Source of the DNA: Phycisphaerales bacterium
GTDB lineage: Bacteria; Planctomycetota; Phycisphaerae; Phycisphaerales; UBA1924
NCBI GenBank assembly: GCA_007693785.1
Contig: RECY01000026.1
Span: forward strand, 1-64,000
Direction: 5' to 3'
Length of the DNA stretch: 64,000 bases
The notes under the pieces were generated by a model, which had not been told where the DNA came from, ran no database searches, and saw only the letters and a program-made list of their open reading frames with translations. The position numbers were made by a program, and so were the translations under genes. Shown here piece by piece: positions 7,149-14,100 of this stretch (positions are counted from its first letter, which is position 1; every line of letters starts with the position of its first letter).

Positions 7149-8765
7149 TCACTGCACGCCCGGGTCGTCGCTCGTGAAGCCGAGCTCGCGCAGCACGCGC
7201 TCGCGGGGGACGCCGAGCTCGAGCTTGGTGCGCGCGTCGGCCGCGCGTTCGCGGAGGTCGACCGGGAGCGGGTCGGGCCAGTCGAGGCGGACGCCGCGGC
7301 CCTCGGGCGCGGTCGGCAGGACGCCGGTCGCGTCGAGCGCGGCGAGCACGAGCGCGCTGACGCGCGCCATGCCCGCGCCGTAGGTCACGCGCTTCCGCGC
7401 CGTCTTGCTGAGCAGGCCCATGAGCGTGATCCGCAGCGCGTTGGCGCTGGTCAGGTTGCCGATGCGGGCGCGCACGACGCCCGAGGCGAGCGGCGGCACG
7501 CCGCTGACCTTGTCGAGGGCCTCGCGGATCTGCTGCAGGTGGCTCTCCTCGCTCGGGCTGTCGGCGTCGCCGCCGAACGCCTCGACGCTCGCGTCGGGGT
7601 TGTCGGTCGTCCAGACCGTGCCGGGCGCCACGGGCACGCGGTCGAAGCCCTCGATCCCCCGCGCCAGGTACATCTTGAAGCTCTGCATCGTCACGCGGCT
7701 CGCGCGGTCGCTCAATCGCGTGTTCAGCTCGTCCTGCAGCGGGATCAGGGGCTCCACCTCGCCGAGGCCCTCGTAGCGGAAGGGCTGGCTGACGTTCTGC
7801 ACGTGCACGACCGGCGGGCGTCCGGCGGCCCAGTCGTGCGCCTCGCGCATCACCTCGCGCCCGTCTTCGAAGACGCGTCGGTCGTGCGGGCCGATGACCT
7901 CGGTGTAGCGCGATCGCTCGCGTCGCCCGCGGGCGGGCTCGGCGCCGATCGCCTCGCGGACGCGCCCGAACAGCCGCCCGTGGCGGGCGGGGGCGGCGGC
8001 GCGAGCGGGCGGGGTGGCGCGCTCGCGCTCGTAGGTCACGGCATATGCGAGCAATCGCCGGTAGTCGCCCGGATCGAGCAGCGGGACGCCGCGGGTGGGC
8101 TCGATCGGCTCGATGCGGACGAGTTCGGCCGCCGCGCGGAGGACGGCATCATCCGGCGTCGCGGAGCCCACCGACAGGGCGAGCGCCCGCAGGCCCGGCG
8201 CGTCGGCGCGGACGGCGAGATCGACGTAGCCGTAGACGTGCCCGAGCAGCGCGACGTCCTGGAGCAGGGCGACGCCGCCGGAAGCTTCCCAGACCATGTC
8301 GAGCACGCGCTCGATGCGTCGGCGCTCGGCGTCGTCGAGATCAGCGCCGGTGGCGCGGATCGCGACGGGCTTGCCGAACATGAAATCGACCTGGGCGTGG
8401 ACGCGCCAGGCGATGTCGTTCTCAACCACGACCTCGCGCCGGGCGGCGCGTTCGGCGCTGCCGCCGGTGATGCGGTCGGGCAGGCCCTGCTCCTGCGCGA
8501 GGCGCGGGCGGGTGCCTTGCCCGGTGAGGTCGGGCGATCCGGCGTTGGGGTGCGCGCCGGGGCGTGCCCCGAGCTCGGCGTTGCGGTAGTAGCGCCAGTA
8601 CCGCTCGAGCTGCGGGCGTCGGGTGCGCTCGTGCGACTCGATCGCCCCGGCGAGCGCGTCGTCGAGGGCCGTGTCATCGAGCCAGCCCGAGGAGGTGTGC
8701 GCCCCGCCGCCTCCTCCGCTCGCGGCGGGTGGCGTGGGCGTGGGTGCGGTGGTCGTCTCGAACAT
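7149..8765 (-). CDS. phage portal protein, SPP1 gp6-like
   Basis: A protein of 538 residues; the ATG at 8765 has GGGGAG 6 bases upstream. It forms the dodecameric ring at one capsid vertex through which DNA passes. The family is recognised from the N-terminal RRPQLERYWRYYRNAELGAR, the segment VENDIAWRVHAQVDFMFGKP, the GVPLLDPGDYRRLLAY region, PLIPLQDELNTRLSDRASRV, and the helical C-terminal SEESHLQQIREALDKVSGVPP followed by LTSANALRITLMGLLSKTARKR. Length is normal. It is the first gene of the seven-gene cassette; the expected terminase large subunit upstream is absent, the next upstream gene being a dockerin-type secreted protein. Confidence 0.88.
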   Translation of the reverse strand: MFETTTAPTPTPPAASGGGGGAHTSSGWLDDTALDDALAGAIESHERTRRPQLERYWRYYRNAELGARPGAHPNAGSPDLTGQGTRPRLAQEQGLPDRITGGSAERAARREVVVENDIAWRVHAQVDFMFGKPVAIRATGADLDDAERRRIERVLDMVWEASGGVALLQDVALLGHVYGYVDLAVRADAPGLRALALSVGSATPDDAVLRAAAELVRIEPIEPTRGVPLLDPGDYRRLLAYAVTYERERATPPARAAAPARHGRLFGRVREAIGAEPARGRRERSRYTEVIGPHDRRVFEDGREVMREAHDWAAGRPPVVHVQNVSQPFRYEGLGEVEPLIPLQDELNTRLSDRASRVTMQSFKMYLARGIEGFDRVPVAPGTVWTTDNPDASVEAFGGDADSPSEESHLQQIREALDKVSGVPPLASGVVRARIGNLTSANALRITLMGLLSKTARKRVTYGAGMARVSALVLAALDATGVLPTAPEGRGVRLDWPDPLPVDLRERAADARTKLELGVPRERVLRELGFTSDDPGVQ

Positions 8766-8986
8766 GGCGGCTCCCCTGTCGGCAAAACCGGCCCCGGCGA
8801 CACCCGCCCGGGCCTCCGCCAGACCGCCCCGCGCCCGCGAACGCGCGCACGAACCGCGCCATGTGGGCCGCCCGCGCAGCGCGCAAGGCCACCGCCCGCA
8901 GCCTGTTCAAGATTTCTGCACGAAGCCGCGAACACGCCGGCGCCACGATCGCGGGCGTGCGCACACGCTCGGTCGCCAGGCCGCAA

Positions 8987-9027
8987 CAAAAAAACAACCG
9001 CCCCGGAGAGAGAACCCCCCGGGGCGG
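8987..9027 (-). terminator. Rho-independent terminator after the dockerin-repeat gene
   Basis: Read on the minus strand: GCCCCGG stem, loop GGGGTTCTCTCT, CCGGGGC, then GGTTGTTTTTTTG. It lies just after the stop codon at 9060, so the phage-like cassette that starts at 8765 should have its own promoter. Confidence 0.85.
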
Positions 9028-9059
9028 CGTCGGCACATCCAGTGCTTTCGGCGTGTCGG

Positions 9060-9992
9060 TCAGTCGCACGCGCCTTGGGTGTCGATCCAGAGGCCGAGGT
9101 AGTAGTTGAGGTCGGCGGTGTTGACGACCCCGTCCGGCACGCCGTCGAAGGCCGGGCCGGTCAGGTCGGCGTCGGGGCTGCTCTCGATCCAGAGCCCGAG
9201 GTAGTAGTTGAGATCGGCGATGTTGACGACCCCATCAGGCACGCCGTCGAAGGCCGGGCCGGTCAGGTCGGCGGGGCAGGGCGTGGGCTCGGGGCCCCCG
9301 CCGCCGCCGGGCGCCTCGGCGAGGGCGGCGGCGATCGCGTCCTGCATCTCTTCGGTCGTCGCGTTCCAACTGAAGACGAACCAGAAGGGCTCACTGGTGA
9401 GCAGGCTCGGCGGCGTGGCGAACATTTCCATTTCGAGGCGGTACGCGCCGTGGCGCAGGCCGGTGCTGTCGGCGATGTTGAACAGCGTGAACTGGAAGTG
9501 CTCGTGGTACTCGCCGAAGGTGTTGGCGGCGATCGTGAAGCCGGGGACGGTGACACCCTCGCTGGTGGGCGACCAAACGGGGCCTTCGGGCCCGTCGGTG
9601 ATGGGGCCCTGGCTGATGGCGATGCGCTCGGGGCCGCCGGTGGTGAAGGCTTCGCCGTCCCAGAAGGCGAGCGGGGCGCGGAGGTTGAGCCCGATCGGCG
9701 TGCCGGGGGGGAACGTGTTGTCGAGGCTGTCGAACCCGGGGTCGTTGGTCGCGGCGAACTGGCCGAGGGGCTGGAGATAGGCGTCGAAGACGTACCACGG
9801 GAGGGTGAGCTCGCCGGAGCTCGGGTCGAAGCTGCCGAGGGTGATGCGGTCTTCGACGACCGCGACGTAGACGTCGCCGTCGTGCAGGCCGGGGTTGGCG
9901 GACGCGCTTGCGCCGACGGCGAGCAGCAGCAGGGCGGCGCTCAGGCGGGCGGCGAGGGCACGGGGTGCGGCGTGGGCGCAGCGATCGCGCAT
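9060..9992 (-). CDS. secreted protein with two dockerin-like C-terminal repeats
   Basis: A protein of 310 residues; the ATG at 9992 follows GGAGAGTGACCC. A signal peptide is evident (LSAALLLLAVGASASA). The body is beta-rich (DGDVYVAVVEDRITLGSF ... WYVFDAYLQPLGQF) and contains histidines in FGEYHEHFQF. After a PGGGGGPEP linker come two almost identical copies of a 28-residue dockerin-like motif, ADLTGPAFDGVPDGVVN followed by ADLNYYLGLW, differing at I/T. Motifs of this type are common at the C-termini of exported proteins in Phycisphaerae. The protein is probably a surface or periplasmic protein; enzymatic activity is not apparent. Confidence 0.75.
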   Translation of the reverse strand: MRDRCAHAAPRALAARLSAALLLLAVGASASANPGLHDGDVYVAVVEDRITLGSFDPSSGELTLPWYVFDAYLQPLGQFAATNDPGFDSLDNTFPPGTPIGLNLRAPLAFWDGEAFTTGGPERIAISQGPITDGPEGPVWSPTSEGVTVPGFTIAANTFGEYHEHFQFTLFNIADSTGLRHGAYRLEMEMFATPPSLLTSEPFWFVFSWNATTEEMQDAIAAALAEAPGGGGGPEPTPCPADLTGPAFDGVPDGVVNIADLNYYLGLWIESSPDADLTGPAFDGVPDGVVNTADLNYYLGLWIDTQGACD

Positions 9993-10048
9993 GGGTCACT
10001 CTCCGATCGGCACCGGGTGGTGCGGGGGGTTGCGAGACGACGGGGCGT

Positions 10049-11245
10049 TCAGTTGGCGACGGGTGGGAAGAAACGGTTGTTGTAGTAGTCCTGATAGACG
10101 TCTTCGAAAGCCTGCGTCCGGGCGTGCCCGTCCAGATACAGGTAGTTGCTGCGGGCGGCGGGGGTCTTGTTTTGCCCGCCGTGGGCGGCGATGTCGGCCT
10201 GCTGGGCCGCGAGTCGTGCCGCGTCGCCGGGCTGCGCGAACAGCGGGTTGGGCGCCCACTGATTCACGTGCACGTGGTCGGCGTAGGCGAAGCGGGCGCT
10301 GTCGACCGTCTGGGTCATCATCAGGAAGTGGACGGTCGCGTGCGGGCGCGGGACGAGCGGGAGTCGGTTGTAGGGGCGGAGCTGCCCGAACCGCGGGTCG
10401 CGGATCAGGGACATCTTGTTGGTCGTGTAATCGTTGAGGCCGTAGCTGGTCCAGCGGGCGATGTCGGTCGGGGCGGGGTCGGTCGCGGGGTCGCCGTCGG
10501 TCAGGCGGTCCAGGGCTCGGGCGAGGGTGAGGCCTTCGGACTGCCCGCCTTCTTCGATCGGCCAGGCGGGGCTGCGGTCGACGGGGGATCGGGTGACCAG
10601 GGCGCCGCCGTTGTAGGGTGCGAGGGTGGTGACCCAGCTCCGCGCGGGGGTGCCCGCGCCGCCGTGGTCGAGCCCGGCGTCGACGAAGTGCTCGCGGTGG
10701 TCATTGAGGTAGAGGGTGTGGGCGAGCCCGAGCTGGCGGAGGTTGCTGAGGCAGACGGTGGCGCGGGCCGCGTCGCGGGCGGCCCCCAGGCTCGGGAGCA
10801 GGATGCCGATCAGCAACGCGATGATCGCGATGACCACCAGCAGCTCGATGAGCGTGAACCCGCGGGGCGAGCCCGCGCAGGTGTCGCACCGCCCGTAGAG
10901 CGTGATCTCGTGACGCTGGAGCCTGAACCCTTTGGGCAGCAGGGACTTGAGGCCGCCGGGGCAGCCTTCGATATCGAAGACTTTGTCGCAGTCGTCGCAG
11001 TGGAAGTGGTGGTGGTGATGGTCGGCCGCGGACTGGAGCTCGTAGCGGGGCGAGCCGCCGGGGAGATCGACCTGGGCGAGCTCGCCGTCCTCTTCCATGC
11101 GTCGGATGGTGCGGTAGACGGTGGCGAGGGAGAGGGAGGGGGCGTCGGGCTGGGCGAGTTCGAGGACCTCCGCCGGGGCGAGGGGACGCCCCGTGGCCCG
11201 GAAGGCCGCCTGGATCGCCTCTCGCTGACGGGTCACTCGGCTCAT
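10049..11245 (-). CDS. Fur-family metalloregulator fused in frame to type IV pseudopilin
   Basis: A single 398-residue frame, ATG at 11245 with GGAG just upstream. Residues 1-125 are a complete Fur/Zur/PerR-type protein: winged helix with [18 protein letters not shown], metal-binding [11 protein letters not shown] and the terminal CDTC structural zinc pair. Five residues later the frame enters a perfect class III prepilin signal, [20 protein letters not shown], with the G/F cleavage site and Glu+5, followed by a periplasmic pseudopilin body ending in the planctomycete-type [11 protein letters not shown]. There is no in-frame start codon near the junction from which a separate pilin could be translated. 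If real, prepilin peptidase would cut between the two halves and release the Fur part in the cytoplasm. Confidence 0.85.
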   Translation of the reverse strand: MSRVTRQREAIQAAFRATGRPLAPAEVLELAQPDAPSLSLATVYRTIRRMEEDGELAQVDLPGGSPRYELQSAADHHHHHFHCDDCDKVFDIEGCPGGLKSLLPKGFRLQRHEITLYGRCDTCAGSPRGFTLIELLVVIAIIALLIGILLPSLGAARDAARATVCLSNLRQLGLAHTLYLNDHREHFVDAGLDHGGAGTPARSWVTTLAPYNGGALVTRSPVDRSPAWPIEEGGQSEGLTLARALDRLTDGDPATDPAPTDIARWTSYGLNDYTTNKMSLIRDPRFGQLRPYNRLPLVPRPHATVHFLMMTQTVDSARFAYADHVHVNQWAPNPLFAQPGDAARLAAQQADIAAHGGQNKTPAARSNYLYLDGHARTQAFEDVYQDYYNNRFFPPVAN

Positions 11246-11336
11246 CGCACTCCGGCTCTCACGCCCGCACCCCGGACCATCCGCCCCGATTCTTCACCCC
11301 GGGTTCTTCGCCCCGAGATCGGCGCGGGTTTCGTGT

Positions 11337-11358
11337 AAATGATAATGCGTTCGCAAAT
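11337..11358. promoter_or_regulatory. possible Fur-like half-site upstream of the Fur fusion gene
   Basis: TAAATGATAATGCGTTCGCAAA contains TGATAAT, a perfect half of the Fur 7-1-7 consensus, in the otherwise GC-rich divergent region about 95 bases before the Fur fusion start. The second half-site is poor, so the call is tentative; autoregulation would be typical of Fur proteins. Confidence 0.3.
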
Positions 11359-11452
11359 AGGATCAAGCCCGGGGCCAAAAACGCCCCGTCGGGGGACGGG
11401 GGAGGGGTTGGGCGGTACCGTGAGGGGCGAATGGCGGAGGGAAGACGCTCGA

Positions 11453-11522
11453 TATGCCACTGACTTCTTTTGAGAGGTCAGCGCTCCGGAGCACTGACCT
11501 TGCGGACAAGGTCAGTGGCACA
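11453..11522. repeat. family A palindromic unit without spacer
   Basis: TATGCCACTGACTTC..GAGGTCAGCGCTCCGG joined directly to AGCACTGACCTTGCGG..GGTCAGTGGCACA. The two hairpins of family A are here back to back, in the gap between the Fur fusion and the ABC ATPase gene. Confidence 0.8.
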
Positions 11523-11531
11523 GGGGCAGCC

Positions 11532-11557
11532 CACACAGCTCGGAGAGCTGTGCCACC
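11532..11557. repeat. family C hairpin, single copy
   Basis: ACACAGCTCGGAGAGCTGTGCC, identical over the hairpin to the right half of the pair at 5081-5148. It lies between a family A unit and the ABC ATPase start. Confidence 0.75.
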
Positions 11558-11574
11558 AGGAAGGAAACTGCGGG

Positions 11575-12258
11575 ATGCCGGATGATCAGGTGGCGGCGCT
11601 CCAGATCGAGAACCTCGCCTTCCGCTACCGCCCGGGCGAGGCGGAGGTGGTGCGAGTCGGCTCGCTGGTGGTTGGGGCGGGCGAGGCGGTGCTGCTGACG
11701 GGGGCGAGCGGGCGTGGGAAATCGACGCTGCTGCAGCTCGTCGCGGGGCTGCTGGAGCCGAGCGAGGGGGTGGTGCGTGTGCGCGGGCAGGACATCCACG
11801 AGCTGCGCGGGGCGAAGCGGGACACGTTCCGCGGTCGTCAGATCGGGATGATCTTTCAGACGTTCAACCTGCTGACGGGCTTCAGCGCGAGCGAGAACGT
11901 GATGGCCGCGATGCACTTCGCCGGCGGCACGCCCGCGGGGGAGCAGCGAGGCCGCGCGGTGGACACGCTGTCGAAGCTGGGGCTCGACCGCGTGGACGCG
12001 CCGGTGGAGGAACTGAGCGTGGGTCAGCAGCAGCGGGTGGCGGTGGCTCGCGCGGTGGTGAACCGCCCGGCGCTGGTGCTGGCCGACGAGCCGACGGCCA
12101 GCCTCGACCCGCCCCGCGCGGACGAGGCGATGGACCTGATCCGTCGCGCGTGCGCCGAGGCCGGGGCGGCGCTGGTGTGCACGAGCCACGACCCGCGGAT
12201 GGCGGACCGGTTTGAGCGACGCGTGGGGCTGGACGAGCTGGCGGGGGCGGCGGTGTAA
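11575..12258 (+). CDS. ABC transporter ATPase, LolD/MacB type
   Basis: A protein of 227 residues; the ATG at 11575 is preferred because AGGAAGG lies about 10 bases upstream and the 35-codon upstream extension is translated repeat. Walker A is GASGRGKST, the Q-loop lies in IGMIFQTFNLL, the ABC signature is LSVGQQQRVAVARA (LSxGQ form), Walker B with catalytic Glu is LVLADEPTASLD, and the H-loop is CTSHDP. The length and NLLTGFSASENV are typical of ATPases that pair with FtsX-type permeases to move lipoproteins or other envelope substrates. Its partner permease is the next gene, although 416 bases of repeats separate them. Confidence 0.9.
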   Translation: MPDDQVAALQIENLAFRYRPGEAEVVRVGSLVVGAGEAVLLTGASGRGKSTLLQLVAGLLEPSEGVVRVRGQDIHELRGAKRDTFRGRQIGMIFQTFNLLTGFSASENVMAAMHFAGGTPAGEQRGRAVDTLSKLGLDRVDAPVEELSVGQQQRVAVARAVVNRPALVLADEPTASLDPPRADEAMDLIRRACAEAGAALVCTSHDPRMADRFERRVGLDELAGAAV

Positions 12259-12274
12259 ACAACGCCCGGTTTCC

Positions 12275-12320
12275 GGTGCCATGGAAACGCGGAGCCCGCC
12301 GCGGGCGGAGCTTTTCCATG
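12275..12320. repeat. family B hairpin, solo copy
   Basis: GGTGCCATGGAAACGCGGAG..GGAGCTTTTCCATG, one half of the RAYT-associated inverted pair, 16 bases after the ABC ATPase stop. The second half is not present here. Confidence 0.8.
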
Positions 12321-12382
12321 ACGGCGGGGACGGCGATGTGGAGGGGAGTCGAACCCGAGGAAGGAGCGAGGGAGAGTGAGGA

Positions 12383-12432
12383 GACCCCCTCAGTCGGCTT
12401 CGCCGACAGCTCCCCCGCAGGGGCGGGGGAGC
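12383..12432. repeat. family E repeat, copy 1
   Basis: CCCCCTCAGTCGGCTTCGCCGACAGCTCCCCCGCAGGGGCGGGGGAGC. The same pieces (CGGCTTCGCCGA and a CCCCCGC/GCGGGGG stem) recur in inverted order at 20444-20501 and in divergent form at 40566-40628. Confidence 0.65.
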
Positions 12433-12441
12433 GAAAGAGGG

Positions 12442-12634
12442 GCACTGACCTTGCAGACAAGGTCAGTGGCACAGGGCACTTTCCGGATGTGCCACTGACC
12501 TCTTCTGAGAGGTCAGTGCTCCGGGCCGCCCTCTCTCGCTCTTCACGCTCTTTCTGTGCGGGGGCGAACGACGAAGGAGCGTCGGAGAAGGGGGAGAGGC
12601 GGGAGCACTGACCTTGCGGCAAGGTCAGTGGCAC
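12442..12634. repeat. family A: solo hairpin plus full pair
   Basis: A right-type hairpin (GCACTGACCTTGCAGAC..GTCAGTGGCACA) at 12442-12473, then a complete pair 12488-12634 (left TGTGCCACTGACC, right GAGCACTGACC..GGTCAGTGGCACA). The spacer contains GAAGGAGCGTCGGAGAA, which recurs almost unchanged in the spacer of the 20547-20737 copy. These repeats fill the gap between the two ABC transporter genes. Confidence 0.8.
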
Positions 12635-12674
12635 AGAGGCAGGGCAGGTGTGCGATGCGAAAGGGACTCGGCTC

Positions 12675-13985
12675 ATGGCGTTGACCGACGCGACGATCGT
12701 TTTCCGTAGCCTTCGGGCGCGGCTGTTCTCCACCGTCATCACGGTGCTCAGCGTCGCGGTCGCGGTGGCCCTGCTCGTCACGCTGCTGAGCCTGCGCGAC
12801 GCCTCGCGCCAGGCGTTCAACCGCGGGAGCGGGAACATGCACCTGCTCCTCTCGGGCGATCGTGACCCGATGGTCGCGGTGCTGAACTCGATCTTCTACG
12901 TCAACGCGCCGCGCAACGCGATCGACTGGGCGACGTACGAGCAGATCGTGCGGACCAACCCGCTTGCGTTCGCGATCCCCACCGCCCTCGGCGACAGCTA
13001 CCGCGGGTTGCCCGTGGTCGCGACGACGGGGCAGTTCTTCGAGCGCTTCGAGCCCGTGGTGGGCGAGGCGTGGGTGTTCGGCGAGGGGCGGGCGTTCGAC
13101 GGGCCGTTCGAGGTGGTGCTGGGCTCGGAGGCGGCGCGGGCGACGGGGCTGCGCGTGGGGGACGAGCTCGCGTTCACGCACGGGTACGGGTCGGGGGATC
13201 AGGCCGTCGGGCGCGGCGTGGCGGAGGCGGACGGCTCGCACGTCCACGACGAGTTCATGTGCCGCGTGGTCGGGATCCTGCAGCGGAGCGGGACGCCGCA
13301 CGACCGGGCGCTCTTCACGGCCCTCGAAACGAGCTGGATCGTCCACGCGCACGACGCGCGCCAAGGCGGCTTCCCGCGCGAGGCGCTCGAGGAGCCGGGC
13401 TTCGGGCTGGAGGCGCACGAGAAGCTGATCACCGGCGTCTATGCGCGCGTGCTGACGCGCCCGGACCGCGACACGGGGCCGCAGGTGCAGGCGACGTTCG
13501 AGCGCCTGCGACGCGGGGGCACGGTGACGGTCGCCTCGCCGGTCAACCAGATCAACCGTTTGTTCGAGATCGTGGGGAACATCGACCAGGTGCTGCTCGC
13601 GATGGCGGGTGTGGTGCTGCTGTCGAGCGGGGTGTCGATCCTGCTGGCGCTGTACAACAGCATGGAGCAGCGTCGTCGCCAGGTGGCGGTGATGCGCGTG
13701 CTGGGGGCGAGCCGCGGGCGGATCCTGGCGCTGGTCCTGAACGAATCGGTACTGCTCGGGGTGATCGGGGCGTGCGCGGGGGTGCTCGCGGGGCTGGCGG
13801 GGGCGCAGCTCGTCGCGGGGATCCTCGAGGCCCGCCTGGGCGTGCGCGTCGAGCCCGGGCTGCCGCTGCTCTGGACGCTCGGCGTCGCGGTCGCGGCGAT
13901 CGTGCTGGCGGCGGTCGCGGGGCTGATCCCGGCGCTCATGGCCTACCGCACCAGCGTCGCGGCCCACCTGCGCCCGGCGGCGTGA
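12675..13985 (+). CDS. FtsX-type ABC transporter permease
   Basis: A protein of 436 residues; the ATG at 12675 has AAGGGA 8 bases upstream; an in-frame GTG at 12648 lacks such support. Topology is that of the MacB/LolC/FtsX family: one N-terminal transmembrane helix (STVITVLSVAVAVALLVTLL), a large periplasmic domain of about 240 residues, then three C-terminal helices (LLAMAGVVLLSSGVSILLAL, LLGVIGACAGVLAGLAGA, LLWTLGVAVAAIVLAAVAG) with the cytoplasmic coupling segment RRQVAVMRVLGASRGRIL. It works with the preceding ATPase, probably in lipoprotein release or envelope remodelling. The separation of the pair by repeats suggests secondary insertion into an original operon. Confidence 0.87.
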   Translation: MALTDATIVFRSLRARLFSTVITVLSVAVAVALLVTLLSLRDASRQAFNRGSGNMHLLLSGDRDPMVAVLNSIFYVNAPRNAIDWATYEQIVRTNPLAFAIPTALGDSYRGLPVVATTGQFFERFEPVVGEAWVFGEGRAFDGPFEVVLGSEAARATGLRVGDELAFTHGYGSGDQAVGRGVAEADGSHVHDEFMCRVVGILQRSGTPHDRALFTALETSWIVHAHDARQGGFPREALEEPGFGLEAHEKLITGVYARVLTRPDRDTGPQVQATFERLRRGGTVTVASPVNQINRLFEIVGNIDQVLLAMAGVVLLSSGVSILLALYNSMEQRRRQVAVMRVLGASRGRILALVLNESVLLGVIGACAGVLAGLAGAQLVAGILEARLGVRVEPGLPLLWTLGVAVAAIVLAAVAGLIPALMAYRTSVAAHLRPAA

Positions 13986-14058
13986 TCGACGCTCGAACGG
14001 GCGACGGCCGGCGCTTGCAGAGGCGCACAGCGTGGCCGTTCTCCACCAACGCCGAAAG

Positions 14059-14087
14059 AGCGCTGGCGCGAACCGCGCGCCAGCGCT
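14059..14087. promoter_or_regulatory. perfect 12-bp inverted repeat before methyltransferase gene
   Basis: AGCGCTGGCGCG, loop AACCG, CGCGCCAGCGCT. Its 3' arm touches the putative -10 box TATGCT, so it could be an operator; without a T-run it is less likely to be a terminator of the upstream permease gene. Confidence 0.5.
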
Positions 14088-14092
14088 ATGCT
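14087..14092 (+). promoter_or_regulatory. putative leaderless -10 box (methyltransferase)
   Basis: TATGCT with 8 bases to the ATG at 14101 and no Shine-Dalgarno sequence. Confidence 0.45.
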
Positions 14093-14100
14093 GCGCGCAC

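Noticed and set aside
11018-11035. HHHHH run in the Fur domain as vector His-tag contamination
   Set aside because: It lies exactly where Fur proteins carry their natural His-rich metal site (HHHHxxCxxC) and is encoded with mixed codons in a genomic context.
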